Shown here: one piece after another, positions 13,946 to 16,895 of the stretch
Layout: each line of letters opens with the position of its first letter
How positions within the stretch are numbered: the stretch's first letter is position 1
From: an uncultured Catenibacterium sp.
Lineage (GTDB): Bacteria; Bacillota_I; Bacilli_A; Erysipelotrichales; Coprobacillaceae
Assembly: GCF_900540665.1 (NCBI RefSeq)
Contig: NZ_UQGV01000057.1
Location: forward strand, 1-16,895
Direction of reading: 5' to 3'
DNA length: 16,895 nucleotides
The notes under the pieces: model-generated
Seen by the model: only the letters and a program-made list of their open reading frames with translations
Database searches by the model: none
Told to the model about the DNA's origin: nothing
Made by a program: the position numbers and the translations under genes

Positions 13946-16230
13946 GTCAGGAATTAAAACAGGTTAACAAACCTATAAGAAAAAAAGATGCAATGAACCT
14001 ATTACTAGGTAAACCTGTCTATGTTGATGATGTAACACCTCATGACTGTTTGATTGTAAAGCTTGTGCATTCTCCTCATGCTAATGCATTAATTGAGAGT
14101 ATTGATATCCAAGCAGCTAAGGCAGTAGATACAATTGAAGCTGTTTATACTTATAAAGATGTGCCTCAGAAACGTTTTACTATGGCTGGTCAGACTTATC
14201 CAGAACCTAGTCCTTATGATCGCTTGATCTTGGATCAAAGAGTAAGATTCGTAGGTGATCCAGTTGCGATTGTTGCTGGTTATGATGAAAAGAAAGTAGA
14301 TGAAGCATTAAAGCTTATTAAAGTAAAATATCAGGTAGAAGAAGCAGTATTAGACTTTAGAACTGCTAAGGATAATCCTATTCTTGTACATCCTGAAGAT
14401 AACTGGAAAGCATTATGTCCTGTAGGGGCAGATAATAAGCGTAACTTAGTAGCCACTGCAGATGAAACACACGGTGATCTAGAAGAAGTATTTAAATCAT
14501 GTGATCATGTGATTGAACGTACTTATCATGTTCCTGCAGTCAATCAGGCGATGATGGAAACATTCAGAACTTATTGTGAAATTGATACATATGGTCGTTT
14601 ACATGTTATTAGTTCTACACAGATTGTTTTCCATGCACGTCGTATTCTTGCGAATGCTTTAGATATTCCTAAGTCTATGATTCGTGTTGAAAAGCCTCGT
14701 ATTGGTGGTGGCTTTGGTGCAAAGCAGTCACTTGTGACTGAAATCTACCCTGCATTTGTTACATGGATGACTAAGAAACCATCTAAACTTATTTATACTC
14801 GTACTGAATCTCAGATTGCTGGTAGTCCACGTCATGAAATGGAAGTCACTACTAAAGTTGGTGCTATGAATGATGGTACTATTCGTGCCATTGATATATA
14901 TACATTATCTAACTCTGGTGCCTTTGGTGAACATGGTCCTACAACTGTAGGTTTATCAGGTCATAAGTCTATTCCTCTTTATACAAATAATCTAGAAGCG
15001 TTCCGCTTCCATTATGATGTTGTTTATACAAATAGATTATCTTCTGGTGCATATCGTGGATATGGTGCGACTCAGGGTATTTATGCATTAGAAACATGTG
15101 TCAATGAATTAGCTGATATTTTACATATGGATCCAGTAGAAATCAGAGAAAAGAACATGGTACGTCAAGGTCAGAAGATGGATGCCTACTATGGTGAAAT
15201 TGCGGATAGCTGTGCATTAGATAAATGTATGGAACGTGCTAAGAAAGAATTTGACTGGGAAAACCGTAAGACACATACTGTAATGCCTGATGGTCGTATT
15301 AAGGCAGCAGGTGTTGCAATGGCAATGCAGGGATCAGGTATCTCTGGTGTCGATGTTGGGTCTGCTACATTAAAGTTAAATGATGATGGTTCTTATATGT
15401 TAAGCATTGGTGCTGCAGATATGGGTACTGGATGTGATACTATTCTTGCCCAAATGGCTGCAGAAGAATTAGAATGTGATGTAGACAATATCGTTGTCTT
15501 TGGTGCAGATACTGATGCTTCTCCATATGATTCTGGTTCTTATGCTTCTAGTACAACTTATGTGACTGGTATGGCTGTAAGAAAAGCAAGTGAAGAACTT
15601 AAACAGAACATGTTGAAGATTGCTGCCGATAAGTGGGAATGTGATCCTGAATCATTAGTATTTACTGGCAATACAATTGTTAATCCATCTACAAATGAAT
15701 CATTTACTCATATGGATATCGCTACATTCTCTCAGTGTGGTAATACAGTCCCTATCCAGGTAACATGTACTCATTCATCTAAAGTTTCTCCACCACCTTA
15801 TATGGTAGGTATGGCAGAAATTGCATTAGATAAAGAAACAGGTTCTGTAGAAATACTAGATTATGTAGCCGTTGTAGACTGTGGTACTGTCGTTAATACA
15901 AACTTAGCCACTGTTCAGACTGAAGGTGGTCTTGTACAGGGTATCGGTATGGCATTATCTGAAAGTATTACTTATTCGCCTAAGGGTGGTTTAACAGAAA
16001 ATAACTTCATGACATATAAGATTCCTACAAGACTTGATATGGGTCATTTACGTGTTTATTTTGAAAGCAGTTATGAAAAGACAGGTCCATTTGGTGCGAA
16101 GTCTATTGGTGAATGTGTCATCAATACACCAGCCCCAGCCTTATGTGCTGCCATCCACAGTGCATGTGGTGCATGGGTGAGAGATCTTCCAATGACACCT
16201 GAAAAGATTGTCATGGCTATCGATGAATAA
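13942..16230 (+). CDS. Molybdenum hydroxylase molybdopterin-binding catalytic subunit
   Basis: The 762-aa large subunit of a xanthine-dehydrogenase-family enzyme hydroxylates an N-heterocycle or aldehyde using water-derived oxygen. The N-terminal aldehyde oxidase/xanthine dehydrogenase a/b hammerhead domain is at about 18-140. Moco motifs are IGGGFGAKQ (254-262), SGAYRGYGATQ (368-378) with R372, AADMGTGCDT (491-500), and FGAKSIGE (717-724) with E724, the expected catalytic base. R372 is the equivalent of the substrate-contacting Arg of bovine xanthine dehydrogenase, whereas Q262 stands where the bovine enzyme has Glu802, so xanthine is possible but not certain. The start overlaps the 2Fe-2S gene by 4 nt. 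Downstream the cofactor gene overlaps its end by 8 nt. Substrate unassigned; purine catabolism or another heterocycle is the likely field. Confidence 0.93.
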   Translation: MSQELKQVNKPIRKKDAMNLLLGKPVYVDDVTPHDCLIVKLVHSPHANALIESIDIQAAKAVDTIEAVYTYKDVPQKRFTMAGQTYPEPSPYDRLILDQRVRFVGDPVAIVAGYDEKKVDEALKLIKVKYQVEEAVLDFRTAKDNPILVHPEDNWKALCPVGADNKRNLVATADETHGDLEEVFKSCDHVIERTYHVPAVNQAMMETFRTYCEIDTYGRLHVISSTQIVFHARRILANALDIPKSMIRVEKPRIGGGFGAKQSLVTEIYPAFVTWMTKKPSKLIYTRTESQIAGSPRHEMEVTTKVGAMNDGTIRAIDIYTLSNSGAFGEHGPTTVGLSGHKSIPLYTNNLEAFRFHYDVVYTNRLSSGAYRGYGATQGIYALETCVNELADILHMDPVEIREKNMVRQGQKMDAYYGEIADSCALDKCMERAKKEFDWENRKTHTVMPDGRIKAAGVAMAMQGSGISGVDVGSATLKLNDDGSYMLSIGAADMGTGCDTILAQMAAEELECDVDNIVVFGADTDASPYDSGSYASSTTYVTGMAVRKASEELKQNMLKIAADKWECDPESLVFTGNTIVNPSTNESFTHMDIATFSQCGNTVPIQVTCTHSSKVSPPPYMVGMAEIALDKETGSVEILDYVAVVDCGTVVNTNLATVQTEGGLVQGIGMALSESITYSPKGGLTENNFMTYKIPTRLDMGHLRVYFESSYEKTGPFGAKSIGECVINTPAPALCAAIHSACGAWVRDLPMTPEKIVMAIDE

Positions 16231-16789
16231 AACATATATTATATATCTTGCATCAGGAAACAGCAGACGTTTTAAAGGAAACAAACTGCTGTTTCCTTTT
16301 CAAAATAAACCGTTATATCAACATACATTAGATGCATTATTAAAGAAATATAAGAATATAATTGTGGTATCACAATATGATGAGATACTACAATATGCGT
16401 CTCAAAGAGGCGCTCTCAGCATTTTATGTCTAGAGAGTATTCATGGTCTCTCTTATTCGATTAAGGCTGCTGTGAACTATTTAAATACGTTAGAGAAGCC
16501 ATTTAGAATGATCTTCATGGTTGCTGATCAGCCTTACATTTCTATGAAGACAATCGATAAACTCATGCATACTACTCATAAACTAGCCAGTTGTGCTTAT
16601 AAAGATAAAGTAGGCAACCCTACTCTATTTGAGAGTTCTTATATTCCTGAGTTACTTCTATTAAAACAAGACCAAGGTGGAAGAAAAGTATTAAATAAGC
16701 ATCCTGATGAAGTAGAATATATACAAGTAGAGAATGTAAGAGAACTCTATGATATAGATTATCAAGAAGACCTGAAGCAGCTACAATAG
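16223..16789 (+). CDS. MocA-like molybdenum cofactor nucleotidyltransferase
   Basis: The 188-aa NTP-transferase (MobA/MocA superfamily) activates molybdopterin by transferring CMP or GMP, giving the dinucleotide cofactor needed by the enzyme encoded just upstream. The N-terminal nucleotide loop is YLASGNSRRFKGNKLLFPF (residues 8-26), matching the LAxGxSxRFGxxKLL consensus with the first Gly shifted to Ser-Gly. Further motifs are MVADQPYIS (the DQP metal motif), GNPTLF and DQGGRKVL. A xanthine-dehydrogenase-family partner points to MocA (CTP) more than MobA (GTP), which is inference. The start at 16223 was chosen over TTG 16208 because the family consensus begins a few residues later; the 8-nt overlap with the catalytic subunit gene suggests translational coupling, as no clear ribosome binding site is present. 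It is the last gene of the operon. Confidence 0.87.
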   Translation: MNKTYIIYLASGNSRRFKGNKLLFPFQNKPLYQHTLDALLKKYKNIIVVSQYDEILQYASQRGALSILCLESIHGLSYSIKAAVNYLNTLEKPFRMIFMVADQPYISMKTIDKLMHTTHKLASCAYKDKVGNPTLFESSYIPELLLLKQDQGGRKVLNKHPDEVEYIQVENVRELYDIDYQEDLKQLQ

Positions 16790-16800
16790 CTGCTTTTTTT
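16775..16800 (+). terminator. Terminator of the molybdenum-hydroxylase operon
   Basis: AAGCAGCTA (16775-16783) and TAGCTGCTT (16787-16795) form a 9-bp stem with a 3-nt loop that includes the stop codon TAG, followed by seven T (16794-16800). Confidence 0.9.
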
Positions 16801-16814
16801 GATGCATCAAAAAA
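16795..16814. repeat. 20-bp perfect palindrome between convergent terminators
   Basis: TTTTTTGATGCATCAAAAAA reads the same on both strands. Its left half is the U tract of the molybdenum-operon terminator and its right half, on the other strand, is the U tract of the convergent terminator at 16815-16832. Confidence 0.85.
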
Positions 16815-16832
16815 GTCCCTCTTTCGAGAGAC
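16809..16832 (-). terminator. Terminator of the convergent galE-like gene
   Basis: On the minus strand GTCTCTC (16832-16826), a GAAA tetraloop, and GAGGGAC (16821-16815) form a 7-bp stem with one G-U, followed by six T (16814-16809). The stem lies 7 nt past the stop codon at 16840. Confidence 0.85.
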
Positions 16833-16839
16833 GGTAGTG

Positions 16840-16895
16840 TTACATATGTTTCTTTGCAAAGTTCCATGTGTCTCTGCACATATCTTCTAGTGTCT
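16840..16895 (-). CDS. galE: C-terminal end of UDP-glucose 4-epimerase
   Basis: Only the last 17 codons are in the window. The minus-strand frame reads TLEDMCRDTWNFAKKHM before the stop TAA (16842-16840). S/T-L-E-D-M-C-R-D-T-W is the well-known C-terminal signature of GalE, which interconverts UDP-glucose and UDP-galactose for Leloir-pathway galactose use and surface polysaccharide precursors. The match covers ten consecutive family residues, which makes the assignment reliable despite the length. A hairpin terminator lies just after the stop. It is convergent with the molybdenum operon and its start is outside the window. Confidence 0.82.
   Translation of the reverse strand, partial: TLEDMCRDTWNFAKKHM

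Noticed and set aside
16620..16859. Minus-strand 79-codon ORF over the MocA gene end and the terminators
   Set aside because: It crosses both terminators and lies opposite a well-supported gene; the real minus-strand gene here is galE in another frame.

Overview
The window is AT-rich and every recognisable gene is bacterial. Strong Shine-Dalgarno sequences, lipoprotein signal peptides, a LytTR/AgrC-type regulatory pair, a PadR repressor and a Firmicutes-style holin-like toxin point to a low-GC, Gram-positive gut-type Firmicute. A member of the Erysipelotrichia is a plausible guess, but this rests on gene style and composition and not on a marker gene.

Left part (1-1320): a two-copy 24-bp-period repeat at the extreme edge looks like the end of an insertion sequence, possibly IS21-like. 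It runs directly into a 5'-damaged-looking ORF of unknown function, followed by a hairpin terminator.

Region 1281-7716 is a self-contained secreted-peptide system. A LytTR response regulator (1357-2040) overlaps by 4 nt a polytopic AgrC-like sensor whose ATP-binding domain is visibly degenerate (2037-3155), and the pair ends at a terminator. Next come a 107-aa secreted cationic peptide (3280-3603), two related ABC proteins that each fuse an ATPase to an FtsX/MacB-like permease (3624-5648 and 5645-7468), a 65-aa two-helix membrane protein (7474-7671) and a terminator. Peptide plus FtsX-type ABC proteins resembles lactococcin-972-type bacteriocin loci, but with a divergent peptide and a duplicated, fused transporter. 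The TCS probably senses a signal and controls the peptide/transporter operon.

Region 7750-8087 holds an unlisted type I toxin-antitoxin module: a 31-codon holin-like hydrophobic toxin (7870-7965) with an extended -10 promoter, a ~100-nt leader and a perfect SD, facing a convergent antisense RNA with a consensus promoter (TTGACC-17-TATAAT on the minus strand). A 14-nt element of the toxin leader is repeated in the antisense RNA.

Region 8127-11591: a small lipoprotein; a minus-strand two-gene unit made of a PadR repressor and a multi-pass membrane protein, with two tandem 19-bp inverted-repeat operators over its promoter; and a divergent cell-surface polysaccharide deacetylase with Ig-like domains.

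Region 11612-16800 is a molybdenum-hydroxylase operon: a class III substrate-binding lipoprotein, then FAD, 2Fe-2S and molybdopterin subunits of a xanthine-dehydrogenase-family enzyme, and a MocA-type cofactor nucleotidyltransferase. It ends at a terminator that meets, across a 20-bp palindrome, the terminator of a convergent gene whose visible C-terminus matches UDP-glucose 4-epimerase (galE).
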